A stretch of 64,000 bases of DNA from the NCBI GenBank assembly GCA_026874595.1, contig CM049314.1:955318-1019317 (forward strand), in the 5' to 3' direction. This stretch comes from Sipunculus nudus (lineage: Eukaryota > Annelida > Sipuncula > Golfingiida > Sipunculidae). Below are positions 35,838-49,900 of this stretch, in pieces. A program made the position numbers and the translations under genes. The notes under the pieces are model-generated. The model had not been told where the DNA came from. It saw only the letters and a program-made list of their open reading frames with translations, and made no database searches. Position 1 is the stretch's first letter, and every line of letters starts with the position of its first letter.

Positions 35838-36509
35838 TTAACAACATGGTCTAAAACACTACTGTCCTGGTTGGCAGCGCTGCCAATTAGAACACAGTAT
35901 ATATTATGTAGAGCAATTAATGCCCCACTAATTGGTCAGCCCCTGGGCACTTTGCTGGCCGCACCAGTTAATCCCTTTAGTTAGTCAGATGGCTGTATAA
36001 AGTAATTAAAGGCCAATTAAAGGGGGAATGTTTTTGCTGCCTGTGCACTCGGATGTGGTTACTCAGATAGTACTAAACAGAGCAACAGCACAATATCAGT
36101 ATAATAAATAGCCATGTAACCATGTGGTTACTCACATAGAAGAAGTTCGTTTACTCCAATATGGCAAACAGTGCATTTGATTAAATAAAGTGATACATAA
36201 ACAAAAAAGAAGAATTAAATTTAATTTCAATACAAAACAAGACATGCACTCTTAAAATATATATCAACCTAGATAGTCAAACTACTTACTGGAAGTCAGT
36301 AAATTAAGAAACGTATCATTGAAATGAAATTGTTTTAAAAATGTTATTGTAAGTAAATGAAAATACAATTTAAATGTGTGGACGTGTCCAGGGGCTGACC
36401 AATTAGTGGGGCATTAATTGCTATACATAATATATACTGTCCTGGTTGGCAGTGTCCTGGTCGGCAGCGCTGCTGACCAGCACAGTAGTGTTTTAGACCA
36501 TGTTGTTAA
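35838..36509. mobile_element. Non-autonomous DNA transposon (MITE) with long TIRs and TTAA flanks
   Basis: The left end TTAACAACATGGTCTAAAAC (35838) and the right end GTTTTAGACCATGTTGTTAA (36509) are exact reverse complements. The inverted arms extend about 110-130 bp, both containing GGTCAGCCCCTGG and TTAATTGC...TATATA segments. The right arm has an extra CCTGGTTGGCAG/CCTGGTCGGCAG duplication. The interior (about 430 bp) is AT-rich and non-coding. The TTAA at each end fits a TTAA target-site duplication as used by piggyBac-like elements, but since it is also part of the inverted repeat the superfamily is uncertain. Confidence 0.75.
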
Positions 36510-38234
36510 GATCTATGCTGTACCTCTTCCGCCCGGGCTCGCATCAACGGGATGAATACCGTGGCCGGTTGCACAGCGAGCATCAGAATGACCGTTCTAG
36601 GAAACCAGAGACAGGCAGTCACCTCCCTGTCAACAAATATGCCGATACGGCGATAGGCTTGCTGTGGTTCCCAAAAATGCCCCAATCAAGTTGTATTTTG
36701 TGCCGGACATGCCTCAAAACAGTGTGTCATGTGGCCATGATTTCTGGACTTAAGCCTGCTACCTGACAGGCTTGGGGCTTAAGTTCCAAACGGACTGAAG
36801 TCATTTTTAGTATTTTTATTGAATTGGGTTTAACTCTTCAGCTGGGTGGTTTAAGTCAAAATCGGTCAGGGCTTAAGTCAATTTATTGACCCCCCCCCCG
36901 GGTTGCTACTCGAGCCCTCACCCTTCACGCTTTGCTTGATACCAAGTGACATAAGGCAATGGGATATTATAGGAGATTATGGGTCACGTGCTCCATGAAT
37001 GTAAACGTTCACGAACGCGGTAACCGATTGGAGCTCTAATTACATAAATAACCAACTAAAGCTGAACCCTCGTGAAACCGTCGTTCACAACAGCGTTTCT
37101 GCAACTGGCCTTTCCAGTGAAGTTTATTTTATTTGCGAAGCGTACCGCGCCGGTTTAATTCCTTGATCGGCCTTATACCTATTTTATCCGTTATACTTCC
37201 GTTATCTGCTATTGGCCGCGTCGGACAATAAGAAAGTATTTGTTCATCAGAACAAGTGCAAATCAAATATATGATCTGTGAAGGCCCTTCAAAACCAAGC
37301 CTATCCCCGACGCCAGCGACTTAAAGCGATGGTTGGGAGTCGAGTAGAGTGTGCGACCTTCAGAATGAGGTCCAAAATAGATTTATCAGATACAAATATC
37401 TGAGCTAGGACTAATGTTGTGATTAAATTTCAGCTTTTGAAAATCAGCCATGTTTGAAGTCTAACGAAACAGAAAATTGCAGAAGAAAGGAAAAGGAACG
37501 AAAAAACAATACAAATGGATGCTTTTGCGCTCTGGGGGTCTAATTAGGTCCACTCATTAAAATATCTTAAACAAAAAATGGATTTAGAAATAATCTCATC
37601 GACCGCGTACCTACGGGGGAGGCTTATATACTCATATAATCAAGGAATGTCAGTCAGTGTATGGTCTAAGTAGTGTACAGATTCCAGTTCTAGTTAGAAG
37701 TGGTCTGGTCTAATAAGCAGCACGCCATATTATGTAATTATTCGTAATAGAAATATCATATAATGATTATCCCCGAATTAGATAAGGCCACAAACAAACA
37801 GAAATAATTGTTCTACGGTTACGCCCCTCTTCGTGGAACTATTTTTTTTTCATTAAGGACCAAGTCCTCAGTATTGTTGCGAATTTGTGCTTTTACCTTG
37901 ATTCCTTATAAGAATTCTAAAAGGTATGAAAAATAGTATAATATTTTTTTATGTTGATTTAATGCATCATTTTAAGTGCTAACACAATTTTAAGTACTTT
38001 TTTGCAGTCTTGCAAACTCACCTAAATAGGTCTCCACCGATAATTAAAAAATAAATATATAAATAATTCGCCCCTCACATAATATTTTTTTTTTGTTCTC
38101 AGGGTCTGTGAAACAATATATTTTGTGTGTGGCCTAAATCCCCTGTACCAAACAAGGAAAGCGTTAATGTTATTGGAACCAGCGAAAATGTTATTGGGAC
38201 CAACTAAAGCCATACATAAAACGCGACTACTTAC
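36510..38234. other. Carboxypeptidase intron sequence, nothing coding recognised
   Basis: Mixed-composition DNA with a C run at 36890-36899. A short open frame from 36500 shows no recognisable domain. Around 37131-37172 a sequence resembling TTGCGAAGCG...GGTTTAATTCC faintly recalls Pol III boxes, but the spacing is too short. It lies between exons 30792-31120 and 38235-38319. Confidence 0.4.
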
Positions 38235-38319
38235 AGACTAATTGCGGCGCCGTACCTGCTCTGTAGCGGACATTGTTGGTGTCTGTCATAGCCTGGGCGT
38301 AGTCCTTGGCAACTTGTAT
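38235..38319 (-). CDS. M14 zinc carboxypeptidase, internal exon
   Basis: This 85-nt minus-strand exon has acceptor AATCATTTCAG and a consensus donor GTAAGT (rc of 38229-38234). It reads IQVAKDYAQAMTDTNNVRYR then AGTAPQLV, ending with T, the first base of a Tyr codon. This matches the helix and loop before the S1' pocket in M14A carboxypeptidases (VAK.A..A....GT.Y..GS....LY). An apparent earlier donor (GCAG|GTACGG) would drop AGTAPQLV and turn the conserved Tyr into Asp, so I chose the later GTAAGT donor. Phase with exon 30792-31120, and equally with 21142-21443, is exact. No stop is present. The zinc ligands and Arg residues of the active site lie in upstream exons outside the window. Confidence 0.75.
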
Positions 38320-39169
38320 CTGAAATGATTAGGCGAAAGCTGTTTTTGCTTGACAAACAAATGTTTACCCTGGAAATTAAACCTTAAATACGTATCATGA
38401 TTTCCATGAGCACAATCCCCTTGACCTTGCCGTCTGTTATAACCCTTTTATTTCAAGCGTGTTATTTGTGAGGGGGTAGATATTTTTTTTTAATATAAAA
38501 GATATTTGCCACCAGTGTAACATATTCGTAATAATAGAAAAACTATATTAAATTAAATTCGATATATGATCCACGACAAATTACACAGGACGGCCGAACA
38601 ATGAACTGGAGAGGGCGCTACAGGTGTACACTTATTTATGTTAGGGATTATCTCATAAATTAAATCTCTTTATGAGTGGTCATAGTACTAATCGTATTTT
38701 AGCCGTAATCTATTTTCTAAACAGAGTACATCGACGTTTTAATTTTGCAGAAAACAATAGGTTTATCATGGTTTTTTATACTTCCGCCAGGAGGCGTGGT
38801 TTGTTTGTTAGTAACATCCCACAAAATGATTCAGGCGGGAGTATCTATGTAGGCGTGTGATTATACACAACTGGTTTGTAAAAGGATCCAGCTTATGTAT
38901 TCTGCTTTTTTTGGCTTAACGATTCATTTGTAACGCTAATATAGCAATCAACAACAGAACTGCCCGCTACCGGATGGTTTAACACTTTACCAAACATGAT
39001 ATTTAGTAAACATGATAATTAGAACCTATGTAGCAAGCAGTTTAAATGGGAAAATACACTGTTCAAAATATCAATTTAGGAAGTTATTTCCTAAATTGAC
39101 AAGAATGGCTGAATATACGTAATACTCGTAACAGTGCCAGGACGGCTGAAAAATCAATTGAGTGCGTAC
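38320..39169. other. Intron between two carboxypeptidase exons
   Basis: An 850-bp AT-rich intron on the minus strand, bounded by donor GTACGC at 39169 and acceptor ATTTCAG at 38320. Short plus-strand open frames inside have no recognisable content. Confidence 0.6.
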
Positions 39170-39226
39170 CATATATTCATAATCACTTGGTAACTCGTCC
39201 GTGTACGACCACCGTGTCACCACGAC
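39170..39226 (-). CDS. M14 zinc carboxypeptidase, internal exon (first visible)
   Basis: This 57-nt minus-strand exon has acceptor GTCTTATTTGCAG and donor GTACGC. It gives VVVTRWSYTDELPSDYEYM in phase 0 and continues without phase change into IQVAKDYA of exon 38235-38319. The W.YT.ELPSDY stretch fits the segment that follows HSYGQ in M14A carboxypeptidases (P.GYT....P.D). Preceding exons (pro-domain, zinc-binding HxxE, Arg127/Asn144/Arg145 equivalents, zinc-ligand His of HSYGQ) are not in the single-copy DNA up to 40016. They presumably lie beyond the satellite, past the end of the window. Confidence 0.68.
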
Positions 39227-40016
39227 CTGCAAATAAGACAAAATTAAACACTGACAAAGGACTAATGTTATCAAATGTTTCAGCAAAATGTACCAATATA
39301 CCTTAATATTGGTAAGGTAAGGTAAGGAGACGGTGATCTTGTATATTAGAGAGGCATATCATGGTCTCAGAGTTCATATAAATTCCACTTTTTTTCTTAA
39401 AATGGCAATGATTGAGGGTACACGTCCACATATATGTGATAGAGACATGACACCTGAGAGATATTACTGCAGACAGGTTACATTAAGAGACTGTAAAATA
39501 ACCACCAATGTCGGACTGTAAAACGCCTCCCGTTTAATCTACTATTACTTAATTCCAGACTCATTTGTCATATATTACAAAATTTTTTTCCACCAGAGGC
39601 GATTCCTGTCCCCCCTCCTGGCAGACAGGTGTACAGACAGACAAAATAGCACCTGGATCCGCGTCTAGATCCGGATATACTCTATGATCCTAGATTTAAT
39701 TAAGTCCTCTTTTCATTAAGTTAAACCGGTCTCTCCTAAAACTATCTAATCTCTTCGAAGACATTTGAGATATGTGAGGAAGAATGACAAGCAAATAGTA
39801 AGACGCGGGCAAAATCATAACGTTATCAAAGTCATTATTTAAGATAAGAAGGGATGTTGGTCAGGTAATGCAAGATTTGACCAATCCATCGTTTCCGACG
39901 GTATCTTTCTGTGAAAAATTGTTGCGTGTTTAAATATCACATACGTTTGTCAGTGAGCCAGACCAGAATACCCAATGCAAATATTCTCCCATTGTTGTTG
40001 CTAGTAGATCTACTAT
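39227..40016. other. Non-coding, probably carboxypeptidase intron
   Basis: No further carboxypeptidase exon could be found. A short GGTAA repeat (about 39309-39328) is present. A 62-codon plus-strand open frame (39333-39521) has no recognisable domain. Confidence 0.4.
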
Positions 40017-43000
40017 AACACCGTACCTGCAGGTAGTTATGTATGGTACTGAAAGCCTTGTGTGACACCGTACCTGCAGGTAGTTATGTATGGTACTGTA
40101 AGCCTTGTGTGACACCCTACCTGCAGGTAGTTATGAGTATGGTACTGCAAGCCTTGGGTGACACCGTACCTGCAGGTAGTTATGTATGGTACTGAACACC
40201 GTACCTGCAGGTAGTTATGAGTATGGTACTGTAAGCATTGTGTGACACCATACCTCCAGGTAGTTATGTATGGTACTGTAAGCCTTGTGTGACACCCTAC
40301 CTGCAGGTAGTTATGTATGGTACTGTAAGCCTTGTGTGACACCGTACCTGCAGGTAGTTATGTATGGTACTGTACACCGTACCTGAAGGTAGTTATGGGT
40401 ATGGTACTGTAAGCCTTGTGTGACACCGTACCTGCAGGTAGTTATGTATGGTACTGTAAGCCTTGTGTGACACCGTACCTGCAGGTAGTTATGTATGGTA
40501 CTGTAAGCCTTGTGTGACACCGTACCTGCAGGTAGTTATGTATGGTACTGTAAGCCTTGTGTGACACCGTACCTTCAGGTAGTTATGAGTATGGTACTGT
40601 AAGCCTTGTGTGACACCCTACCTGCAGGTAGTTATGTATGGTACTGTAAGCCTTGTGTGACACCGTACCTGCAGGTAGTTATGCATGGTACTGTACACCG
40701 TACCTGAAGGTAGTTATGAGTATGGTACTGTAAGCCTTGTGTGACACCCTACCTTCAGGTAGTTATGAGTATGGTACTGTAAGCCTTGTGTGACACCCTA
40801 CCTGCAGGTAGTTATGTATGGTAATGTAAGCCTTGTGTGAGACCCTACCTGCAGGTAGTTATGTATGGTACTGTACACCGTACCTGCAGCTAGTTATGTA
40901 TTGTACTGTAAACCGTACCTGCAGGTAGTTATGAGTATGGTACTGTAAGCCTTGAGTGACACCGTACCTGCAGGTAGTTATGTATGGTTATGTAAGCCTT
41001 GTGTGAGACCCTACCTGCAGGTAGTTATGTATGGTACTGTAAGCCTTGTGTGACACCGTACCTATAGGTACTGTACACCGTACCTGCAGGTAGTTTTTCA
41101 TGGTACTGTACACCATACCTGCAGGTAGTTATGCATGGCACTGTACACCGTACCTGCAGCTAGTTATGTATTGTACTGTAAACCGTACCTGCAGGTAGTT
41201 ATGAGTATGGTACTGTAAGCCTTGAGTGACACCGTACCTGCAGGTAGTTATGTATGGTAATGTAAGCCTTGTGTGAGACCCTACCTGCAGGTAGTTATGT
41301 ATGGTACTGTAAGCCTTGTGTGACACCGTACCTATAGGTACTGTACACCGTACCTGCAGGTAGTTATGAGTATGGTACTATAAGCCTTGTGTGACACCCT
41401 ACCTGCAGGTAGTTATGGGTATGGTACTGTAAGCCTTGTGTGACACCCTATCTGCAGGTAGTTATGAGTATGGTATTGTAAGCCTTGTGTGACACCCTAC
41501 CTGCTGGTAGTTATGTATGGTACTTTACACCGTACCTGGAGGTTGTTATGCATGGTACTGTACATCGTACCTGCAGGTAGTTATAAGTATGGTACTGTAA
41601 GCCTTGTGTGACACCTTCCCTGCAGGTAGTTATGAGTATGGTACGGTAAGCCTTGTGTGACACCATACTTGCGTGTAGTTTTGAGTATGGTACTGTAAGC
41701 CTTGTGTGACACCGTACCAGTAGGTACTGTACACCGTACCTGCAGGTAGTTATGAGTATGGTACTGCAAGCCTTGTGTGACACCATACCTGCAGGTAGTT
41801 ATGTATGGTACTGTACACCGTACCTGCAGGTAGTTATGCATGGTACTGTACACCGTACCTGCAGGTAGTTATGTATGGTACTGTACACCGTACCTGCAAT
41901 TAGTTATGAATATTGTACTGTAAGCCTTGTGTGACACCTTACCTGCAGGTAGTTATGAGTATGGTACTGTAAGCCTTGTGTGACACCCTACCTGCAGGTA
42001 GTTATGAGTATGGTACTGTAAGCCTTGTGTGACACCCTACCTGCAGGTAGTTATGAGTATGGTCCAGTAAGCCTTGTTTGACACCGTACCTTCAGGTAGT
42101 TATGAATTGCACTGTACACCGTACCTGCAGATAGTTATTTATGGTACTGTAAACCGTACCTGCAGGTAGTTATGAGTATGGTACTGCAAGCCTTGTGTGA
42201 CACCATACCTGCAGGTAGTTATGAGTATGGTCCAGTAAGCCTTGTTTGACACCGTACCTGTAGGTACTGTACACCGTACCTGCAGGTAGTTATGCATGGT
42301 ACTGTAAACCGTACCTGCAGGTAGTTATGAGTATGGTACTGTAAGCCTTGTGTGACACCCTACCTGCAGGTAGTTATGAATTGCACTGTACACCGTACCT
42401 GCAGATAGTTATTTATGGTACTGTAAACCGTACCTGCAGGTAGTTATGAGTATGGTACTGCAAGCCTTGTGTGACACCATACCTGCAGGTAGTTATGAGT
42501 ATGGTCCAGTAAGCCTTGTTTGACACCGTACCTGTAGGTACTGTACACCGTACCTGCAGGTAGTTATGTATGGTACTGTACACTGTACCTGCAGGTAGTT
42601 ATGGGTATGTTACTGTAAGCCTTTTGTGACACCCTACCTGCAGGTAGTTATGAGTATGGTACTGTAAGCCTTGTGTGACACCCTACCTGCAGGTAGTTAT
42701 GCATGGTACTGTACACCGTACCTGCAGGTAGTTATGTATGGTACTGTACACAGTACCTTTAGGTAGTTATGCATGGTACTGTACACCGTCCCTGCAGGTA
42801 GTTATGTATGGTACTGTACACCGAACCTGCAGGTAGTTATGCATGGTACTGTACACCGTACCTGCCGGTAGTTATGTATGTTACTGTACACCGTACCTGC
42901 AATTAGTTATGAGTATGGTACTATAAGCCTTTTGTGACACCTTACCTGCAGGAAGTTATGAGTATGGTACTGTAAGCCTTGTGTGACACCCTACCTGCAG

Positions 43001-43969
43001 GTAGTTATGAGTATGGTACTGTAAGCCTTGTTTGACACCCTACCTGCAGGAAGTTATGAGTATGGTACTGTAAGCCTTGTATGACACCCTACCTGCAGGT
43101 AGTTATGCATGGTACTGTACACCGTATCTGCAGGTAGTTATGCATGGTACAGTACACCATACCTGCAGGTAGTTATGCATGGTACTGTACAACTTACCTG
43201 CAGGTTATTATGAGTATGGTACTGTAAGCCTTGTGTGACACCCTACCTGCAGGTAGTTATGAGTATGGTACTGTAAGCCTTGTGTGACACCGTATCTGCA
43301 GGTAGTTATACATGGTACTGTACACCGTACCTGCAGCTAGTTTTGGGTATGGTACTGTAAGCCTTGTGTGACACCCTACCTGCAGGTAGTTATGAGTATG
43401 GTACTGTAAGCCTTGTGTGACACCGTACTTGCAGGTAGTTATGAGTATGGTACTGTAAGCCTTGTGTGACACCCTACCTGCAGGTAGTTATGAGTATGGT
43501 ACTGTAAGCCTTGTGTGACACTGTACTTGCAGGTAGTTATAAGTATGGTACTGTAAGCCTTGTGTGACACCCTACCTGCAGGTAGTCATTTATGGTACTG
43601 TACACCGTTCCTGCTGGTTGTTATGGGTATGGAACTGTAAGCCTTGTGTGACACCCTATTTGCAGGTAGTTATGAGTATGGTACTGTAGGTCTTGGGTGA
43701 AACCGTACCTGCAGGTAGTTTTGCATGGCACTGTACACCGTACCTGCAGGTAGTTATGTATGGTACTGAAAAACTGTACCTGCCGGTAGTTATGAGTATG
43801 GTACTGCAAGCCTAGTGTGACACCATATCTGCAGGTAGTTATGAGTATGGCACTGTAAGCCTTATGTGACTCCGTACCTGCAGGTAGTTATGTATGGTAC
43901 TGAAAGCCTTGTTTTACACCGTACCTGCAGGTAGTTATGGGTATGGTACTTGAAGCCTTGTGTTACACC

Positions 43970-46900
43970 CTACCTGCAGGTAGTTATGAGTATGGTACTG
44001 TAAGCCTTGATTGACACCCTACCTGCAGGTAGTTATGAGTATGGTACTGTAAGCCTTGTATGACATCCTACCTGCAGGTAGTTATGCATGGTACTGTACA
44101 CCGTATCTGCAGGTAGTTATGCATGGTACAGTACACCATACCTGCAGGTAGTTATGCATGGTACTGTACAACTTACCTGCAGGTTATTATGAGTATGGTA
44201 CTGTAAGCCTTGTGTGACACCCTACCTGCAGGTAGTTATGAGTATGGTACTGTAAACCTTGTGTGACACCGTATCTGCAGGTAGTTATACATGGTACTGT
44301 ACACCGTACCTGCAGCTAGTTTTGGGTATGGTACTGTAAGCCTTGTGTGACACCCTACCTGCAGGTAGTTATGAGTATGGTACTGTAAGCCTTGTGTGAC
44401 ACCGTACTTGCAGGTAGTTATGAGTATGGTACTGTAAGCCTTGTGTGACACCCTACCTGCAGGTAGTTATGAGTATGGTACTGTAAGCCTTGTGTGACAC
44501 TGTACTTGCAGGTAGTTATAAGTATGGTACTGTAAGCCTTGTGTGACACCCTACCTGCAGGTAGTCATTTATGGTACTGTACACCGTTCCTGCTGGTTGT
44601 TATGGGTATGGAACTGTAAGCCTTGTGTGACACCCTATTTGCAGGTAGTTATGAGTATGGTACTGTAGGCCTTGGGTGAAACCGTACCTGCAGGTAGTTT
44701 TGCATGGCACTGTACACCGTACCTGCAGGTAGTTATGTATGGTACTGAAAAACTGTACCTGCCGGTAGTTATGAGTATGGTACTGCAAGCCTAGTGTGAC
44801 ACCATATCTGCAGGTAGTTATGAGTATGGCACTGTAAGCCTTATGTGACTCCGTACCTGCAGGTAGTTATGTATGGTACTGAAAGCCTTGTTTTACACCG
44901 TACCTGCAGGTAGTTATGGGTATGGTACTTGAAGCCTTGTGTTACACCCTACCTGCAGGTAGTTATGGGTATAGTACCGTAGGCCTTGTGTGACACCGTA
45001 CCTGCAGGTAGTTATGAGTATGGTACTGTAAGCCTTGTGTGAAACCCTACCTGCAGGTAGTTATGAGTATGGTACTGTAAGTCTTGTGTGACACCGTACC
45101 TGTAGGTACTGTACACCTAACCTGCAGGTAGTTATGAGTATGGTACTATAAGCCTTGTGTGACACCCTACCTGGAGGTACTTATGAGTATGGTACTGTAA
45201 GCCTTGTGTGACACCGTACCTGCAGGTAGTTATGAGTATGGTACTGTAAGCCTTGTGTGACACACTACCTGCAAGTAGTTATGTATGGTACTGTACACGG
45301 TACCTGCAGGTAGTTATGCATAGTACTGTACACCGTAGATGCAGGCATTTATGTATGGTACTGTAAGCCTTGTGTGACACCCTACCTGCAGGTAGTTATG
45401 AGTATGGTACTGTGAGCCTTGTTTGACACCCTACCTGCATGTAGTTATGGGTATAGTACTGTAAGCCTTGTGTGACACTGTACCTGCAGGTAGTTATGAG
45501 TATGGTACTAAAAGCCTTGTGTGACACCGTACCTGCAAATAGTTATGTATGGTACTCTACACCGTACCTGCAGGTAGTTATGCATGGTACTGTACACCGT
45601 ACCTGCAGGTAGTTATGTATGGTAATGTAAGCCTTGTGTGACACCCTACCTGCAGGTACTTATGAGTATGGTACTGTGAGCCTTGTGTGACACCCTACCT
45701 GCAGGTAGTTATGAATATGGTACTGTGAGCTTTGTGTGACACCGTACCTGCAGGTAGGTATGAGTATGGTACTGTAAGCCTTGTGTGACATCTTACCTGC
45801 AGGTAGTTATGAGTATGGTACTGTAAGACTTGTGTGACACCCTACCTGCAGGTAGTTATGAATATGGTACTGTGAGCTTTGTGTGACACCGTACCTGCAG
45901 GTAGGTATGAGTATGGTACTGTAAGCCTTGTGTGACATCTTACCTGCAGGTAGTTATGAGTATGGTACTGTAAGCCTTGTGTGACACCCTACCTGCAGGT
46001 AGTTATGAGTATGGTACTGTAAGGCTTGTGTGACACCCTATTTGCAGGTAGTTATGCATGGCACTGTACACCGTACCTGCAGGTAGTTATGTATGGTACT
46101 GTAAACCGTACGTGCAGGTAGTTATGAGTATGGTACTGTAAGCCTTGTGTGACACCCTATTTGCAGGTAGTTATGAGTATGGTACTGTAAGGCTTGTGTG
46201 ACACCCTATTTGCAGGTAGTTATGCATGGCACTGTACACCGTACCTGCAGGTAGTTATGTATGGTACTGTAAACCGTACGTGCAGGTAGTTATGAGTATG
46301 GTACTGTAAGCCTTGTGTGACACCCTATTTGCAGGTAGTTATGAGTATGGTACTGTAAGCCTTGTGTGACACCCTACCTGCAGGTAGTTATGCATGGCAC
46401 TGTACACCGTACCCACAGGAGAGGTAGTTATGTATGGTACTGTAAACCGTACCTGCAGGTAGTTATGAGTATGGTACTGTAAGCCTTGTGTGACACCCTA
46501 CCTGCAGATAGTTATGAATTGCACTGTACACCGTACCTGCAGGTAGTTATTTATGGTACTGTAAACCGTACCTGCAGGTAGTTATGAGTATGGTACTGCA
46601 AGCCTTGTGTGACACCATACCTGCAGGTAGTTATGAGTATGGTCCAGTAAGCCTTGTTGGACACCGTACCTGTAGGTACTGTACACCGTACCTGCAGGTA
46701 GTTATGTATGGTACTGTACACTGTACCTGCAGGTAGTTATGGGTATGTTACTGTAAGCCTTTTGTGACACCCTACCTGCAGGTAGTTATGCATGGTACTC
46801 TACACCGTACCTGCAGGTAGTTATGAGTATGGTACTATAAGCCTTTTGTGACACCTTACCTGCAGTTAGTTATGAGTATGGTACTGTTAGCCTTGTGTGA

Positions 46901-49900
46901 CAACCTACCTGCAGGTAGTTATGAGTATGGAACTGTAAGCCTTGTGTGACACCCTACCTATAGGTAGTTATGAGTATGGTACTGTAGGCCTTGGGTGAAA
47001 CCGTACCTGCAGGTAGTTTTGCATGGCACTGTACACCGTACCTGCAGGTAGTTATGTATGGTACTGAAAAACTGTACCTGCCGGTAGTTATGAGTATGGT
47101 ACTGCAAGCCTAGTGTGACACCATATCTGCAGGTAGTTATGAGTATGGCACTGTAAGCCTTATGTGACTCCGTACCTGCAGGTAGTTATGTATGGTACTG
47201 AAAGCCTTGTTTTACACCGTACCTGCAGGTAGTTATGGGTATGGTACTTGAAGCCTTGTGTTACACCCTACCTGCAGGTAGTTATGGGTATAGTACCGTA
47301 GGCCTTGTGTGACACCGTACCTGCAGGTAGTTATGAGTATGGTACTGTAAGCCTTGTGTGAAACCCTACCTGCAGGTAGTTATGAGTATGGTACTGTAAG
47401 TCTTGTGTGACACCGTACCTGTAGGTACTGTACACCTAACCTGCAGGTAGTTATGAGTATGGTACTATAAGCCTTGTGTGACACCCTACCTGGAGGTACT
47501 TATGAGTATGGTACTGTAAGCCTTGTGTGACACCGTACCTGCAGGTAGTTATGAGTATGGTACTGTAAGCCTTGTGTGACACACTACCTGCAAGTAGTTA
47601 TGTATGGTACTGTACACGGTACCTGCAGGTAGTTATGCATAGTACTGTACACCGTAGATGCAGGCATTTATGTATGGTACTGTAAGCCTTGTGTGACACC
47701 CTACCTGCAGGTAGTTATGGGTATAGTACTGTAAGCCTTGTGTGACACTGTACCTGCAGGTAGTTATGAGTATGGTACTAAAAGCCTTGTGTGACACCGT
47801 ACCTGCAAATAGTTATGTATGGTACTCTACACCGTACCTGCAGGTAGTTATGCATGGTACTGTACACCGTACCTGCAGGTAGTTATGTATGGTAATGTAA
47901 GCCTTGTGTGACACCCTACCTGCAGGTAGTTATGAGTATGGTACTGTGAGCCTTGTGTGACACCCTACCTGCAGGTAGTTATGAATATGGTACTGTGAGC
48001 TTTGTGTGACACCGTACCTGCAGGTAGGTATGAGTATGGTACTGTAAGCCTTGTGTGACATCTTACCTGCAGGTAGTTATGAGTATGGTACTGTAAGACT
48101 TGTGTGACACCCTACCTGCAGGTAGTTATGAATATGGTACTGTGAGCTTTGTGTGACACCGTACCTGCAGGTAGGTATGAGTATGGTACTGTAAGCCTTG
48201 TGTGACATCTTACCTGCAGGTAGTTATGAGTATGGTACTGTAAGCCTTGTGTGACACCCTACCTGCAGGTAGTTATGAGTATGGTACTGTAAGGCTTGTG
48301 TGACACCCTATTTGCAGGTAGTTATGCATGGCACTGTACACCGTACCTGCAGGTAGTTATGTATGGTACTGTAAACCGTACGTGCAGGTAGTTATGAGTA
48401 TGGTACTGTAAGCCTTGTGTGACACCCTATTTGCAGGTAGTTATGAGTATGGTACTGTAAGGCTTGTGTGACACCCTATTTGCAGGTAGTTATGCATGGC
48501 ACTGTACACCGTACCTGCAGGTAGTTATGTATGGTACTGTAAACCGTACGTGCAGGTAGTTATGAGTATGGTACTGTAAGCCTTGTGTGACACCCTATTT
48601 GCAGGTAGTTATGAGTATGGTACTGTAAGCCTTGTGTGACACCCTACCTGCAGGTAGTTATGCATGGCACTGTACACCGTACCCACAGGAGAGGTAGTTA
48701 TGTATGGTACTGTAAACCGTACCTGCAGGTAGTTATGAGTATGGTACTGTAAGCCTTGTGTGACACCCTACCTGCAGATAGTTATGAATTGCACTGTACA
48801 CCGTACCTGCAGGTAGTTATTTATGGTACTGTAAACCGTACCTGCAGGTAGTTATGAGTATGGTACTGCAAGCCTTGTGTGACACCATACCTGCAGGTAG
48901 TTATGAGTATGGTCCAGTAAGCCTTGTTGGACACCGTACCTGTAGGTACTGTACACCGTACCTGCAGGTAGTTATGTATGGTACTGTACACTGTACCTGC
49001 AGGTAGTTATGGGTATGTTACTGTAAGCCTTTTGTGACACCCTACCTGCAGGTAGTTATGCATGGTACTCTACACCGTACCTGCAGGTAGTTATGAGTAT
49101 GGTACTATAAGCCTTTTGTGACACCTTACCTGCAGTTAGTTATGAGTATGGTACTGTTAGCCTTGTGTGACAACCTACCTGCAGGTAGTTATGAGTATGG
49201 AACTGTAAGCCTTGTGTGACACCCTACCTATAGGTAGTTATGAGTATGGTACTGTAAGCCTTGTATGACACCCTACCTGCAGGTAGTTATGCATGGTACT
49301 GTACACCGTATCTGCAGGTAGTTATGCATGGTACAGTACGTCATACCTGCAGGTAGTTATGCATGGTACTGTACAACTTACCTGCAGGTTATTATGAGTA
49401 TGGTATTGTAAGCCTTGTGTGACACCCTACCTGCAGGTAGTTATGAGTATGGTACTGTAAGCCTTGTGTGACACCGTATCTGCAGGTGGTTATATATGGT
49501 ACTGTACACCGTACCTGCAGCTAGTTTTGGGTATGGTACTGTAAGCCTTGTGTGACACCCTACCTGCAGGTAGTTATGAGTATGGAACTGTAAGCCTTGT
49601 GTGACACCGTACTTGCAGGTAGTTATGAGTATGGTACTGTAAGCCTTGTGTGACACCCTACCTGCAGGTAGTTATGAGTATGGTACTGTAAGCCTTGTGT
49701 GACACTGTACTTGCAGGTAGTTATAAGTATGGTACTGTAAGCCTTGTGTGACACCCTACCTGCAGGTAGTTATTTTTGGTACTGTACACCGTTCCTGCAG
49801 GTTGTTATGGGTATGGAACTGTAAGCCTTGTGTGACACCCTATTTGCAGGAAGTTATGAGTATGGTACTGTAGGCCTTGGGTGTAACCGTACCTGCAGGT

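Noticed and set aside
36500-36766. 88-codon open frame starting at the MITE end
   Set aside because: No recognisable domain, no splice or codon evidence, and the start lies in the transposon arm.
39309-39328. Telomere-like repeat (GGTAA)n
   Set aside because: Only about four units and not TTAGGG; more likely a simple repeat or a SINE tail in reverse.
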